Positions 1-7,585 of a DNA stretch of 26,726 nt are shown in pieces. This DNA comes from Bacteroidales bacterium UBA5235 (GTDB lineage: Bacteria > Bacteroidota > Bacteroidia > Bacteroidales > VadinHA17). A program made the position numbers and the translations under genes. Each line of letters begins with the position of its first letter. Positions within the stretch are counted from its first letter, which is position 1. The notes under the pieces were generated by a model that was given only the letters and a program-made list of their open reading frames with translations, made no database searches and was not told the origin of the DNA. Location: the NCBI GenBank assembly GCA_002409145.1, contig DHUL01000018.1, positions 35,484 to 62,209 of the forward strand, in the 5' to 3' direction.

Positions 1-14
1 ATTTGCGATTTGCG
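1..14. repeat. Heptamer tandem repeat (ATTTGCG), cut by window edge
   Basis: Two perfect units of ATTTGCG (1-7, 8-14) followed by a degenerate third (ATTGAAG). The tract probably continues to the left of the window. It lies 16 bases beyond the stop codon of the alkyltransferase-like gene (31-33). The reverse complement of the unit, CGCAAAT, is the same heptamer as the longer tract at 10016-10064, in opposite orientation. Confidence 0.6.
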
Positions 15-30
15 ATTGAAGTTTATGATT

Positions 31-387
31 TTATAATTCAACACCCGGATCCCAGAACCGTTCATGGAATTCGACAACCCTGTCGTCTTCCACTGTGAAG
101 CCTTCGTTTTCCAGCAGCTGCTTCATTGTTGATGAGTTGCCGAAGTGATGCTTCCCGGTGAGTATACCGTTGCGGTTCACAACACGATGGGCCGGGATGT
201 ACCCGTGACCGGAGTGCGACGAGTTGAGAGCCCACCCCACCATCCTCGCTGAACCTCCTGTGCTGAGATACCTGGCAATGGCACCATATGACGTAATCCG
301 GCCATAGGGTACCAGCTTCGTCACCTCATACACGCGGCTGAAAAAGCCTTCATTATCACTCACCGGGACTGACGATCTCTTTTTCAT
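31..387 (-). CDS. Alkyltransferase-like protein (ATL, MGMT fold without the acceptor Cys)
   Basis: 118 residues, the size of a stand-alone MGMT DNA-binding domain. The helix-turn-helix segment GRITSYGAIARYL (about 29-41) and the segment GSARMVGWAL with the Arg that flips the base are present. The active-site motif that is PCHRV in O6-methylguanine-DNA methyltransferases reads IPAHRVV (64-70), with Ala66 in place of the methyl-accepting Cys. The protein therefore cannot repair by alkyl transfer. ATL proteins of this family bind O6-alkylguanine and hand the lesion to nucleotide excision repair; that role is inferred from the family. The gene starts inside the 3' end of trmB, overlapping it by 32 bases, so it is probably co-transcribed with the ricT-gldH-trmB group. 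Confidence 0.85.
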   Translation of the reverse strand: MKKRSSVPVSDNEGFFSRVYEVTKLVPYGRITSYGAIARYLSTGGSARMVGWALNSSHSGHGYIPAHRVVNRNGILTGKHHFGNSSTMKQLLENEGFTVEDDRVVEFHERFWDPGVEL

Positions 388-1054
388 CTGGCAGTCTGAA
401 CGACAGATAAGTTATAGGAACACCCTGTTTCAGGAAAAGTTCTTCGTAATGTGTCCTGATTGAAAGCAGCGTATCACCGGGCATCTCCCGGTAAAGATCG
501 GTGACGGATGTGATTATCTCGAGGCCGTTTGCCCTGACAAGCGCAAGAGTATAGTCATACAATTCACGGCAGTCAGTCTTCAGGTGCACTATGCCACGGT
601 CTTTCAGGTACTGCCTGTAAAGGTTCAGGAACTGCGGGCCTGAGAGCCTTTTCTTTTCCCTTACCCTCTTCATCTGAGGATCAGGAAAGGTCAGCCATAT
701 CTCATCAACCTCGCCACGGGCGAAGAACGAGGTGGTGAACTCTATGCGGGTACGGATGAAGGTGGAATTCGGAAGCCCCATAAGATGAGCATCCTTTGCG
801 CCCCGCCACATACGGGCACCCTTGATGTCAATGCCGATTATATTCTTATCAGGATACAGTCCTGCAAGCCCCACAGTGTATTCTCCCCTGCCGCATCCAA
901 GCTCAAGGATGACAGGATTGTTGTTACCGAACCAGTCTTTGTGCCACTTTCCCTTCAGCTCGTGGTCACGCCTGAATACCTCATCAAAAGGGGGCTCGAT
1001 AACACGGTCGAACCCTTTCATCTCAGCCCACCGGGCATGCTTGTTCTTGCCCAA
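356..1054 (-). CDS. trmB: tRNA (guanine-N7)-methyltransferase TrmB
   Basis: 232 residues. Forms m7G46 in the variable loop of tRNA using S-adenosylmethionine. The SAM-binding loop ELGCGRGEY is at 51-59, GIDIKG follows at 74-79, and the family motif TFPDPQMKRVREKKRL is clear. The N-terminus GKNKHARWA matches the GKNK start usual in Bacteroidetes TrmB, and the codon there is TTG, not ATG, so a TTG start at 1054 is the best choice; I saw no in-frame ATG in the short gap upstream. It begins 8 bases after the gldH stop and its last 32 bases overlap the ATL gene, suggesting one transcript. Confidence 0.93.
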   Translation of the reverse strand: MGKNKHARWAEMKGFDRVIEPPFDEVFRRDHELKGKWHKDWFGNNNPVILELGCGRGEYTVGLAGLYPDKNIIGIDIKGARMWRGAKDAHLMGLPNSTFIRTRIEFTTSFFARGEVDEIWLTFPDPQMKRVREKKRLSGPQFLNLYRQYLKDRGIVHLKTDCRELYDYTLALVRANGLEIITSVTDLYREMPGDTLLSIRTHYEELFLKQGVPITYLSFRLPDEKEIVSPGE

Positions 1055-1062
1055 AACCCAGG

Positions 1063-1551
1063 TTATTTTTTATTCCCGTCTGTCAGCGAGATCTTCATCC
1101 CCATGTCATAGACACCGTTGAGGAGCGTGTCCCTCATACCGTGAATAACCCTGAAATGATAGTCGCCAGATTCGGGAAAATAAACATTTGACTTAAAGGG
1201 AATCGTCAGTTCCCGAAGATCTCCCGTCCCTTTACCCAGCCACCTGCCTTTTTCATCGGTCACTGCTGCCTGAAGAGTGTCAGTAACAAAGGCTCCTGAC
1301 GGGAAGGAGGTAACAATGAAGAGGTAGATGTTGCGGTACGGGTAATCCGTCGAGGTGCGCAATGACAACTGTATATCATAAGTCTTTACCGTATCATCAA
1401 TGGGACAGGTGTATTTTGCAGGATCAAACATGCTCCATTTCCCTTCATCCAGAGTATAGTTCTCCGAGTATTGTATGCTCCGGTCGCATGCCATGGCCGC
1501 TGCCGCAATCATCAGGGCAGCTGCTATGATCTTATTTCTGCTTCCTCTCAT
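1063..1551 (-). CDS. gldH: Gliding motility-associated lipoprotein GldH
   Basis: 162 residues from ATG at 1551. A hydrophobic signal segment ends in a lipobox with Cys22 (AAAMAC-DRS), so it should be lipidated. The body carries the GldH pattern: an early Tyr/Trp segment, DTVKTYDIQLSLR, TDYPYRNIYLF, DEKGRWLGKGTG, FPESGDYHFRVIHGMR and a final GVYDMGMKI. In flavobacteria GldH is needed for gliding; many non-gliding Bacteroidetes keep it, so motility should not be assumed. The start is supported by AGGAGA a few bases upstream, one of the few Shine-Dalgarno-like sites here. A longer frame reaches 1647 but would read as Arg-rich sequence inside ricT. The gene overlaps the end of ricT by 20 bases. 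Confidence 0.88.
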   Translation of the reverse strand: MRGSRNKIIAAALMIAAAAMACDRSIQYSENYTLDEGKWSMFDPAKYTCPIDDTVKTYDIQLSLRTSTDYPYRNIYLFIVTSFPSGAFVTDTLQAAVTDEKGRWLGKGTGDLRELTIPFKSNVYFPESGDYHFRVIHGMRDTLLNGVYDMGMKISLTDGNKK

Positions 1552-2674
1552 GTCTCCTGTGATATGGTTTGTTTTTGCCCTTGCCCTCACGCGGGCGGCT
1601 CTTTGATTCAAACCTGTCAAGCCCGCTGTTCTGCAGCAGCAGGTCATTTCCTTTTTCCATACGGTTGTTTGCCGGCTCTGCCAGGAGGGTGTCAGGCTTG
1701 ATGCCCTTACGGTTCAGCTGGATGATCTCACGTACCCGTGACACCGGCACTGCCGTCATATTTGCGGCAATCCGCGGATCAGTCGAATACCAGTAAACGC
1801 CGGTGTGCACCTCCATCTTCATGAAATAGGCAGTACCTCCTGCAAGCTCAAGGGGTATCTCCTTTGAGGGAAATTCCTTCTGTGCATCAATGTAGCAGTC
1901 GAGCTCATAATTCAGGCAACACTTCAGTTTGCCGCACTGCCCGGCGAGCTTCTGGGGGTTCAGAGACAGGTCCTGGTAGCGGGCATGGGAAGTGGTCACA
2001 GAGATAAAATTTGTCACATGGGTCGAGCAGCACAGCTCCCTGCCGCAGGTGCCTATACCACCTATACGCCCTGCCTCCTGCCGTGCGCCAATCTGCCTCA
2101 TCTCAATCCTGATATGAAACTCCTCAGCAAGAACCTTTATCAGCTGACGGAAATCAACCCTCTCGTCGGCCAGGTAATAGAAGATGGCCTTTGTCTTGTC
2201 ACCCTGGTACTCAACATCGCCGATCTTCATTGCCAGACCAAGGTTTTCTGCAATCTTCCTTGAACGAAGCATGGTGGTAACCTCAAGCTTCTTTGCCTCC
2301 TCCCATTTCTGAAGGTCAACAGGCCTGGCCTTCCTGTAGATTTTCTTCAACTCATCGATAACAGGCCTGGTCTTCATCTTTTTCAGTTGCTGACTGACAA
2401 GGAAGCCGGTCATTGACACAAACCCGATATCATGCCCCGGAGAGGCCTCAACGGCAACAATATCATCAACTTCCAGCTTCAGGCCGTTCACATTCCTGTA
2501 GAAACCTTTTCGCGTGTTCTTGAACCGGACTTCAACCACATCATTGTACCTTGCGTCGAAGGGAAGGTCGGCAAGCCAGTTGTACTCATTCAGCTTGTGC
2601 GTTCCTATAGTGTATTTTACTTCAGGCTTCGGCGCCTCTTCGGCAGGCTGGACCTGTATATCTTCGTATGTCAT
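1532..2674 (-). CDS. ricT: RicT/YaaT-like PSP1 domain protein
   Basis: 380 residues. The PSP1 C-terminal domain is recognised by two cysteine clusters, GIGTCGRELCCS and GQCGKLKCCLNYE, and by the segment EEFHIRIEMRQIGARQEA before them. In Bacillus the RicT (YaaT) homologue joins a complex with iron-sulfur clusters that affects RNA processing and phosphorelay; in Bacteroidetes the role is not settled. The N-terminal 25 residues are acidic and low-complexity; the last 25 are rich in Lys, Arg and His (RPREGKGKNKPYHRRHERK) and look like an RNA- or surface-binding tail. Its 3' end overlaps gldH. A promoter-like site lies upstream (2737-2767). Confidence 0.88.
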   Translation of the reverse strand: MTYEDIQVQPAEEAPKPEVKYTIGTHKLNEYNWLADLPFDARYNDVVEVRFKNTRKGFYRNVNGLKLEVDDIVAVEASPGHDIGFVSMTGFLVSQQLKKMKTRPVIDELKKIYRKARPVDLQKWEEAKKLEVTTMLRSRKIAENLGLAMKIGDVEYQGDKTKAIFYYLADERVDFRQLIKVLAEEFHIRIEMRQIGARQEAGRIGGIGTCGRELCCSTHVTNFISVTTSHARYQDLSLNPQKLAGQCGKLKCCLNYELDCYIDAQKEFPSKEIPLELAGGTAYFMKMEVHTGVYWYSTDPRIAANMTAVPVSRVREIIQLNRKGIKPDTLLAEPANNRMEKGNDLLLQNSGLDRFESKSRPREGKGKNKPYHRRHERKQK

Positions 2675-2736
2675 AATATCATGTTAACCGTTGACGGAAG
2701 GAAAAATCAGTTTCATGCTTCCCGCCAGGGTGAATG

Positions 2737-2767
2737 CAAAATTAGGAATAAATGAGCTATTTTCAAG
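2737..2767 (-). promoter_or_regulatory. Candidate Bacteroidetes promoter for ricT
   Basis: Read on the minus strand: CTTG (2767-2764), a 19-base spacer, then TAATTTTG (2744-2737). This fits the Bacteroidetes primary sigma pattern (TTTG, 19-21 bases, TAnnTTTG) with one mismatch in the -33 box. Predicted leader about 60 bases to the ricT start at 2674. It sits in the 106-base gap after holB. Confidence 0.55.
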
Positions 2768-2780
2768 GGATTCCCCACAG

Positions 2781-3908
2781 TTACCTGATAAGTCTCATTG
2801 TCCTGAGGGCCAGGTCAAGGAAAATCATTTTTGTATTGCCGTTGCTCTCGACGTGGGCATATGCAAGGTTGAACTCACGGTCGAGTGCATTTATGTTCTT
2901 CTCATTGATGAAGGGATGGAATTTTTCTGAAAATTCATCCTCGGCGCGGGTGAGGTATACAAGCCTGTTTTCCTTCCCGTTGAAATTAAGTATGAAATTC
3001 TCGCGAATCATCCTCAGTGAGTAGGAGAGGAAGCTCTTCTGCCTCTCCCTTCCCAGTGCCGCGGTCTCCTCTGACCAGGTTACAAGTGAGTGGATATCAC
3101 GGGTCCACGCCGTACGCATAAGCCTGGTGAACCGGTCGAGGTGCACAGCACTGTTGTCATCTTCCCGGGCAAGTTCCATGGCCCTGACCATGTTTCCGTT
3201 TGCGATAGCGGCTATTTCTGAGGCTCTGACATGGTCCATGCCCATGGTCCTCACCAGGTGTGCACTGAGTTCATCCGATTGTATAGATGGTATTCTTATA
3301 TGCTGGCATCTCGAGGTTATCGTCGGCAGCAGCCTGTCATCCTCTTCCGAAACAAGGATGAAGAGTGTGCGGGCCGGGGGCTCCTCTATCATTTTAAGGA
3401 GCTTGTTCGCCGTCTCGGCATTCATCTTTTCGGGGAGCCAGATAATCATAATCTTGAAGTCAGACTCAAATGACTTGAGACTGAGCTTTCGTATTATCTC
3501 TGCTGCCTCGGCCACCGGTATCAGAGCCTGCTCATTGGCTACTTCCATCGCTTCAGTCCAGGTGCTGAGCGAGAACCATGGTGAACGGAGAACCATTTCG
3601 CGCCATTGCGCGATATAAGTATCACTTACCGGCTCCGTTCCTGATTTCTTTTTAATGACCGGGAAGACAAAGTGGAGGTCGGGATGGATCAGCTTGTCAT
3701 ACTTGACGCAGGAGGGGCACACGCCGCAGGCGTCTTCTGCAGTACGTTTCTCGCAGCTGATGTATCTTGCGAAGGCCAGAGCGATGGCAAACTTTCCACT
3801 CCCCTCAGGACCATAAAAAAGCAGTGCGTGACTGACGCGGTTCTCCGCAACGGAGCTCCGCAACCTGTCAATCACTGCCTTCTGTCCCGGTATCTGTGAG
3901 AAATTCAT
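2781..3908 (-). CDS. holB: DNA polymerase III subunit delta'
   Basis: 375 residues. Clamp-loader AAA+ protein. The Walker-A-like loop GPEGSGK is at 33-39 and the zinc-binding cysteines Cys52, Cys61, Cys64 and Cys67 (CGVCPSC) follow, as in DnaX and HolB. The segment NKLLKMIEEPPARTLFILVSE and the sensor region TITSRCQHI are typical. The C-terminal half, where HolB families diverge, is less conserved. With the other clamp-loader subunits (not in this window) it loads the beta clamp onto DNA. The start at 3908 is supported by the opening FSQIPGQKAVIDRL and by a -7 element 23 bases upstream. Confidence 0.9.
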   Translation of the reverse strand: MNFSQIPGQKAVIDRLRSSVAENRVSHALLFYGPEGSGKFAIALAFARYISCEKRTAEDACGVCPSCVKYDKLIHPDLHFVFPVIKKKSGTEPVSDTYIAQWREMVLRSPWFSLSTWTEAMEVANEQALIPVAEAAEIIRKLSLKSFESDFKIMIIWLPEKMNAETANKLLKMIEEPPARTLFILVSEEDDRLLPTITSRCQHIRIPSIQSDELSAHLVRTMGMDHVRASEIAAIANGNMVRAMELAREDDNSAVHLDRFTRLMRTAWTRDIHSLVTWSEETAALGRERQKSFLSYSLRMIRENFILNFNGKENRLVYLTRAEDEFSEKFHPFINEKNINALDREFNLAYAHVESNGNTKMIFLDLALRTMRLIR

Positions 3909-3931
3909 TATGCCCTTCGGATGATGAAGAG

Positions 3932-3939
3932 CAAATGTA
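3932..3939 (-). promoter_or_regulatory. Candidate -7 element for holB (TACATTTG)
   Basis: Perfect TAnnTTTG on the minus strand, with its last G 24 bases before the holB start codon. No convincing -33 box at the usual spacing, so this is a partial promoter call. Confidence 0.45.
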
Positions 3940-3941
3940 GT

Positions 3942-3965
3942 AAAAAACGGATTATTACGTTTTTT
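3942..3965 (-). terminator. A/T-rich hairpin after tpx
   Basis: Eight-base inverted repeat AAAAAACG / CGTTTTTT with an 8-base loop, lying directly at the tpx stop codon (3965-3967). It would end the tpx transcript before holB and supply its own T-run on either strand. The stem is weak, only two G-C pairs. Confidence 0.4.
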
Positions 3966-4462
3966 TAAAGCGCTGCCAGGGCTTTATCATAATCAGGCTC
4001 CTGGACTATCTCCGGCACCAGCTCGGTGTAAACCACGTTGCCGTTCTCGTCAACAACCACAATGCTGCGGGCATAAAGACCGGCCATGGGTCCGTCAAGG
4101 AGGTCAACACCGTAAGCCTTTCCGAATTCAGCATTGCGGAACCCTGACAATGTCACGACATTTGTTATCCCTTCGGTTGAGCAGAAACGTCCGTGCGCGA
4201 ACGGCAGATCCTTCGTGATTGCCAGCACAACAGTGTTTTCCCTACCGGCTGCCAACTGATTGAATTTACGCACTGCGGTGGCGCAAATGCCCGTATCAAG
4301 ACTTGGAGAGATGTTAAGTATTACTTTCTTTCCTGCCAGCTCATTCAGAGAAAGGTTGCTGAGATCTGATTTAACAAGTGTGAAGCCGGGAGCCTTGCTT
4401 CCCTTTTCGGGAAGCGAACCTGATGTGTTTACGGGGTTACCCCTGAGCGTGATTTTTGCCAT
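3965..4462 (-). CDS. tpx: Thiol peroxidase Tpx
   Basis: 165 residues, usual length for an atypical two-Cys peroxiredoxin of the Tpx type. The peroxidatic cysteine is Cys60 in SPSLDTGICATAVRKFN and the resolving cysteine Cys94 in GRFCSTEG, matching the Cys61/Cys95 pair of E. coli Tpx. It reduces hydrogen and alkyl peroxides using thioredoxin in the cytoplasm. The usual DTPVC is DTGIC here, a small departure next to the catalytic Cys. It is monocistronic in appearance: a hairpin follows it and a long gap precedes it. A distant TAAATTTG (4571-4564, minus strand) could be its -7 element, with an unusually long leader of about 100 bases. Confidence 0.93.
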   Translation of the reverse strand: MAKITLRGNPVNTSGSLPEKGSKAPGFTLVKSDLSNLSLNELAGKKVILNISPSLDTGICATAVRKFNQLAAGRENTVVLAITKDLPFAHGRFCSTEGITNVVTLSGFRNAEFGKAYGVDLLDGPMAGLYARSIVVVDENGNVVYTELVPEIVQEPDYDKALAAL

Positions 4463-4652
4463 AATGTAACTTATTTGTTTAGTAAATATTTCGATTTATT
4501 GAACCTTTAAGACAGGTACCCGCCATGAAGTCATCGCATTTTCCTGTTCTGCCTGTAGTTTCTCAAATTTAACAAATCATCGCGGCATTTGTTTAATAAA
4601 AAATAAACTGACATAATTAATCCTTTGCATGTACTGGAACCTTTCAACTTAT

Positions 4653-4660
4653 TATTTTTG
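4653..4660 (+). promoter_or_regulatory. Candidate -7 element for pgk (TATTTTTG)
   Basis: Perfect TAnnTTTG, ending 40 bases before the pgk ATG. A TTTG occurs at 4624-4627 but the spacer would be 25 bases, longer than usual, so only the -7 element is supported. Confidence 0.45.
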
Positions 4661-4700
4661 TACAATACAAACGAACATCTAATCCGTAAACAGAAATTTT

Positions 4701-5963
4701 ATGAAAATCATTGACAATTTCAACTTTAAGGGTCTCAGGGCTATTGTCCGGGTTGATTTTAACGTTCCCCTCGACAAGAATACACGTGAGGTCACTGATG
4801 ACACACGTATCCGCGGGGCTCTTAAGACAATAAAAAAAATAACGGCTGACGGCGGTTGTGCCATCCTGATGTCACACCTTGGACGGCCGGAGGGAGTTAT
4901 GGAGAAGTATTCACTCAAACCCGTTCTCCCGGTGCTGGAGAAGCACCTGGGCATGAAGGTGGCATTCGCTCCTGACGCCCTTGGCGAAGAGGCTGTGGCG
5001 ATGGTCGCTGCCCTAAAGCCCGGAGAGGTGATGATGCTGGAGAATGTCAGGTTCTACCCAGAGGAGGAGGGCAAGCCGATACTCCCGGAGACCGCCACAG
5101 ATGAGGAAAAGAAAGCTGCAAAGGCCGCACTGAAGTTGAAACAGAAGGAGATGGCGAGAAAACTTTCGACCTATGCCGACGTATATGTCAACGATGCATT
5201 CGGTACGGCTCACAGAGCCCATGCTACCACCGCGGTAATAGCCGACTTCTTCCCGGAAGACAAAAGGATGTTCGGCTTCCTCATCAACAGCGAGCTTGCA
5301 GCTATGGACAAGGTGCTGAAGAGCGCCGGGAAGCCATTCACCGCAGTAATGGGTGGAGCCAAGGTGTCAGACAAGATACTCATTATCGAGAACCTTCTTG
5401 ACAGGGTGGACAACCTGATTATTGGCGGAGGCATGACATACACCTTCATAAAGGCAATGGGCGGCAGGATAGGTAATTCGCTCTGCGAGGCCGACAAGCT
5501 TGATGTGGCAAAGGCTGTCATTGAAAAGGCAAAGGCAAAGGGGGTCAACCTGCTCTTCCCGGTTGACGGCGTCAATGCAGACAAGTTTGATGCTGAGGCT
5601 GATACATATACTTCGGCAATTGATGACGTTAAGGACGGATGGATGGGCCTTGACATCGGCCCGAAGAGTATAGAGCTCTTTGAGAAGGTAATAATGGATT
5701 CGAAGACCATTCTCTGGAACGGACCAATGGGTGTGTTTGAGATGACCAGGTTTGCCGCCGGTACCACCGCAATAGCCAAAGCCGTGGCAAAGGCCACTGA
5801 AAAGGGAGCATTCTCACTGATCGGCGGGGGCGACTCGGTTGCGGCTATCAACAAGAACGGACTGGCTGACAAGGTGAGCTATGTCTCTACCGGCGGAGGT
5901 GCCATGCTGGAATACATGGAAGGCAAAAAACTCCCGGGCATAACGGCTATCAGGGGTGAATAA
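4701..5963 (+). CDS. pgk: Phosphoglycerate kinase
   Basis: 420 residues. Glycolytic and gluconeogenic enzyme that moves the phosphate of 1,3-bisphosphoglycerate to ADP. Seen: RVDFNVPL near the start, the substrate-binding SHLGRP, LENVRFYPEEE, VNDAFGTAHRAHA, MGGAKVSDKI and the nucleotide-binding GGGDSVAA near the end. Between about residues 127 and 155 there is a Lys/Ala-rich insertion (TDEEKKAAKAALKLKQKEM) that I associate with Bacteroidetes homologues. It heads a three-gene plus-strand unit: its stop TAA overlaps the ATG of the next gene as TAATG. Confidence 0.97.
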   Translation: MKIIDNFNFKGLRAIVRVDFNVPLDKNTREVTDDTRIRGALKTIKKITADGGCAILMSHLGRPEGVMEKYSLKPVLPVLEKHLGMKVAFAPDALGEEAVAMVAALKPGEVMMLENVRFYPEEEGKPILPETATDEEKKAAKAALKLKQKEMARKLSTYADVYVNDAFGTAHRAHATTAVIADFFPEDKRMFGFLINSELAAMDKVLKSAGKPFTAVMGGAKVSDKILIIENLLDRVDNLIIGGGMTYTFIKAMGGRIGNSLCEADKLDVAKAVIEKAKAKGVNLLFPVDGVNADKFDAEADTYTSAIDDVKDGWMGLDIGPKSIELFEKVIMDSKTILWNGPMGVFEMTRFAAGTTAIAKAVAKATEKGAFSLIGGGDSVAAINKNGLADKVSYVSTGGGAMLEYMEGKKLPGITAIRGE

Positions 5964-6499
5964 TGAATCGGTGGTTCATACCGGCACTGGCCCTGATGCT
6001 GATGTTTGCAGGGTGCGGAGGCGACGACCAGAAGACCTCGGGAACCATCATTCTGTCGAGTGAGCTGCTCGACAGCGGATCTTATTATTACGCAATGGGA
6101 CTCTCCTTTGATGAAGCAGGGGAAGTCCCCACGCAACCTGATCAATACCGTGCTGATATAATACTTGGCGCAGGTCCGGTTGGCGGAGGGCCGTCGGTAG
6201 CATACCTTACTGCCAATACATTCACTCCCCCCTTCGCGCTGGCAGGAGAATACGGAAGTGAGAGCCTGGCGAAGAATGCCTTCAGCGAACTGAAGAGCGT
6301 CGGGAGTTATACATGGGTTGAATTTGCAGCACCGCTTGCCGCTGACCAGGTCTGGGTGGTAAAGACACGCGATGCAAAATATGCCAAGCTCAGGATCATC
6401 AGCGTGATGCTTAACACATCGGTCACTCCCGCAGTTGCCACCTGCTCCCTTGAATGGGTATGGCAGCCTGACGGATCGTCAACATTCCCGGCGAAATGA
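5963..6499 (+). CDS. Uncharacterised small lipoprotein
   Basis: 178 residues. Signal peptide with lipobox MFAGC, lipidated Cys18, followed by GGDDQ; Asp right after the Cys region is compatible with retention or surface export, not decided here. No family is recognised with confidence. The segment VWVVKTRDAKYAKLRI (about 130-145) faintly recalls HmuY-like lipoproteins of Bacteroidetes, which carry a similar 'K-T-x-D-x-K-Y-x-K' strand, but the rest does not clearly match. Translation is probably coupled on both sides: ATG overlaps the pgk stop by one base and the stop overlaps the next ATG. Confidence 0.75.
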   Translation: MNRWFIPALALMLMFAGCGGDDQKTSGTIILSSELLDSGSYYYAMGLSFDEAGEVPTQPDQYRADIILGAGPVGGGPSVAYLTANTFTPPFALAGEYGSESLAKNAFSELKSVGSYTWVEFAAPLAADQVWVVKTRDAKYAKLRIISVMLNTSVTPAVATCSLEWVWQPDGSSTFPAK

Positions 6500-7482
6500 T
6501 GGAGTGCCCGGATGAGATATTCAGGGTCTCCGGCGCCGCTTCCTTTGAAAAGATGGCGCTGGAGATCTTCCGCTTCCAGGCTGCGGGATGCCCGGTCTAC
6601 GGGGAGTATATAAGCCTTCTCAGGATTAAACCGGAAGAGGTTTATTCACTCTTTTCAATCCCCTTCATGCCCATCTCATTCTTCAGGGACCATATGGTAA
6701 TGACCGGGGGAGGGGAGCCGGAACGGATTTTTCTCAGCAGCGGCACAGCCGGCATGAAACGGAGCAGGCATCATGTCAGGAACCCGGCTATCTATGACGA
6801 GAGCCTGGAACGAACATTCAGACTTTTTTACGGTGAACCCGCGAACTATGCCATTATGGGGCTGCTTCCCTCGTATCTTGAAAGGGAAGGCTCATCTCTC
6901 ATTTATATGGTTAACAGGTTGATGCAGCTCTCAGGCAACAATTCCGGGGGATTCTTCCTTGATAACCACTATGCATTGTTCGCTGCCATTGAAAAGGCCA
7001 GGGCAACGGGACTGAAGGTGCTGCTGATAGGAGTTACCTTTGCCCTGCTTGACCTGGCGGAGAAGCATCCGGTTGATCTCAGCGATGTTATCATCATGGA
7101 AACCGGTGGAATGAAAGGCCGGAGACGTGAGATGATCAGGGAGGAGGTACATGAAATAATTATGAAAGCCTTCGGTGTCAGCTCAGTACACTCGGAATAT
7201 GGGATGACCGAACTGCTCAGCCAGGCCTATTCACAGGGAGGCGGACTGTTCCGTACCCCACCCTGGATGAAGGTGCTGATACGTGACAGCCATGACCCGA
7301 TGTCACATTCTTCCGAAGCCGGAGCAGCCGGCGGCATCAGTGTCATTGACCTTGCAAACCTCTGGTCATGTTCATTTATTGCCACTGCTGACCTGGGCCG
7401 GATGCACCAGGGCGGACTCTTTGAGGTTCAGGGCCGGTTTGATGAGGCTGATATACGGGGATGCAATCTGCTGGTAAGCTGA
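6496..7482 (+). CDS. LuxE-like acyl-protein synthetase
   Basis: 328 residues. Adenylate-forming enzyme of the LuxE type. The ATP loop is FLSSGTAGMKRSRHH (79-93), an A5-like motif YGMTE is at 235-239, and an A7/A8-like segment DLGRMHQGGLFEVQGRFDEADIRG is near the end (about 300-322). LuxE activates fatty acids for the luciferase reductase complex; no luxC, luxD or luxAB is here, so the substrate is unknown. Stand-alone LuxE-like genes are common in Bacteroidetes. The stop of the lipoprotein gene overlaps the start as ATGA; a second ATG follows at once (6499), so the true start is one of two adjacent codons. The C-terminal swivel domain of full acyl-CoA ligases is lacking. Confidence 0.78.
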   Translation: MMECPDEIFRVSGAASFEKMALEIFRFQAAGCPVYGEYISLLRIKPEEVYSLFSIPFMPISFFRDHMVMTGGGEPERIFLSSGTAGMKRSRHHVRNPAIYDESLERTFRLFYGEPANYAIMGLLPSYLEREGSSLIYMVNRLMQLSGNNSGGFFLDNHYALFAAIEKARATGLKVLLIGVTFALLDLAEKHPVDLSDVIIMETGGMKGRRREMIREEVHEIIMKAFGVSSVHSEYGMTELLSQAYSQGGGLFRTPPWMKVLIRDSHDPMSHSSEAGAAGGISVIDLANLWSCSFIATADLGRMHQGGLFEVQGRFDEADIRGCNLLVS

Positions 7483-7486
7483 ATAC

Positions 7487-7514
7487 AGGCAGTAGGCAAT
7501 AGGCAATAGGCAGT
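7487..7514 (+). repeat. Heptamer tandem repeat AGGCART x4
   Basis: Four units: AGGCAGT, AGGCAAT, AGGCAAT, AGGCAGT, beginning 5 bases after the stop codon of the LuxE-like gene. Two reversed units (read AGGCATT AGGCAAG on the minus strand) lie at 7563-7576, so the tract and its mirror can pair over 12 of 14 bases. Confidence 0.8.
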
Positions 7515-7576
7515 AGTGAAGTTGCTGCTAATCATACAATTACCTGATGAATTGTCAACACTCTTGCCTAATGCCT
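7494..7576. terminator. Nested inverted repeats between convergent genes
   Basis: An outer stem joins 7494-7507 with 7563-7576 (12 of 14 pairs). An inner perfect hairpin ACAATT / AATTGT lies at 7536-7555. The LuxE-like gene and the C1 peptidase gene converge here, so the structure could end both transcripts. There is no strong T-run; this is inferred from position and pairing. Confidence 0.4.
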
Positions 7577-7585
7577 CTTTTATTA

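Noticed and set aside
1552..1647. N-terminal extension of gldH
   Set aside because: Arg/Cys-rich, lies in another frame of ricT, and would bury the signal peptide and lipobox.
3127..3618. 163-codon frame antisense to holB
   Set aside because: Shadow of holB, no motif or start signal.
5210..5872. 220-codon frame antisense to pgk
   Set aside because: Ser/Pro/Ala-rich mirror of a strongly conserved gene; typical antisense shadow caused by GC-rich codon use.
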